Positions 5,597 to 5,744 of a stretch of DNA of 5,744 bases are shown piece after piece. The notes beneath the pieces were generated by a model that made no database searches, was not told the DNA's origin, and saw nothing but the letters and a program-made list of their open reading frames with translations. Location of the stretch: positions 1-5,744 of the forward strand of contig CAMTOM010000109.1 in NCBI GenBank assembly GCA_947074125.1, given 5' to 3'. Position numbers and translations under genes: made by a program. Every line of letters begins with the position of its first letter. The first letter of the stretch is position 1. This DNA comes from an uncultured Desulfovibrionaceae bacterium (GTDB taxonomy: Bacteria > Desulfobacterota > Desulfovibrionia > Desulfovibrionales > Desulfovibrionaceae).

Positions 5597-5744
5597 ACAC
5601 ATTTTCCCAAGGACTGCCAAAATGCCTTTCAGCTTGGTTATTTTATGCCTCTGTCCGCACAGAAGCCTCTCACATCATTTCCCTTCAAAAGTATTCTTTA
5701 CCCACTCTTTTTCCCTTTTCTTGTCCCCCCTCTCTTTTTCCTTT
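5597..5744 (+). other. In-frame remnant of the oxidoreductase C-terminus and pyrimidine-rich edge
   Basis: After the TAA the same frame stays open to the window edge. It first encodes THFPKDCQNAFQLGYFM (5597-5647), which matches the C-terminal FPxDCxxAFxLG pattern I recall for this flavoprotein family, then a Phe/Pro/Leu/Ser-rich stretch with no family resemblance. The last 51 bases (5694-5744) contain only three purines. There is no ribosome binding site or start codon that would make the remnant a separate gene, and no terminator hairpin was seen. Confidence 0.55.

Noticed and set aside
5597..5744. Frameshift as the cause of oxidoreductase truncation
   Set aside because: The conserved tail lies in the same frame as the upstream gene, so a point change rather than an indel explains the break.

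Overview
The window carries six protein genes in an accessory-looking, mostly monocistronic arrangement: galE (+), a small conserved hypothetical (-), a small lipoprotein (+), an AMP-forming acyl-CoA synthetase (-), an HxlR-family regulator (-) and a flavodoxin-type NAD(P)H-dependent oxidoreductase (+). No tRNA, rRNA, transposase, CRISPR array or phage gene was seen.

Organism: a bacterium of moderate GC (roughly mid-40s percent by eye, with AT-rich spacers). The lipoprotein has a typical lipobox and no Asp at +2, which fits outer-membrane lipoprotein sorting in a Gram-negative cell. The acyl-CoA synthetase and the 121-residue hypothetical protein look to me like proteins of Desulfovibrionaceae-type Desulfobacterota. 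That is an impression from memory, not a search, and confidence is modest.

Layout: positions 1-335 hold no gene I can support and form the galE leader. galE (336-1322) converges tail to tail, with 5 bp between them, on the hypothetical gene (1693-1328). A 208-bp divergent spacer holds a good sigma70-type promoter (TTGAAA-17-TAAAAT) for the lipoprotein gene (1902-2420). That gene converges on the acyl-CoA synthetase (4197-2557), and a perfect 11-bp hairpin lies between them. The synthetase starts at TTG, fixed by a strong Shine-Dalgarno. Its 247-bp leader contains the terminator of the upstream HxlR gene and a TAAACGTTTA palindrome next to a TTGACA box. The HxlR gene (4849-4445) is divergent from the oxidoreductase (5006-5596); the 156-bp spacer contains a perfect 12-bp palindrome and a GTACTT direct repeat.

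Function: GalE interconverts UDP-hexoses for surface glycans. The synthetase activates a carboxylic acid, probably a fatty acid, with CoA. The HxlR/flavoprotein pair resembles the redox- or electrophile-sensing modules of the YodB and HypR type, in which a cysteine-bearing HxlR repressor controls a neighbouring flavin oxidoreductase. The most notable observation is that the oxidoreductase reading frame is cut by a TAA immediately before its conserved C-terminal segment (FPKDCQNAFQLG), which continues in the same frame after the stop. I see no convincing undescribed multi-gene system here.
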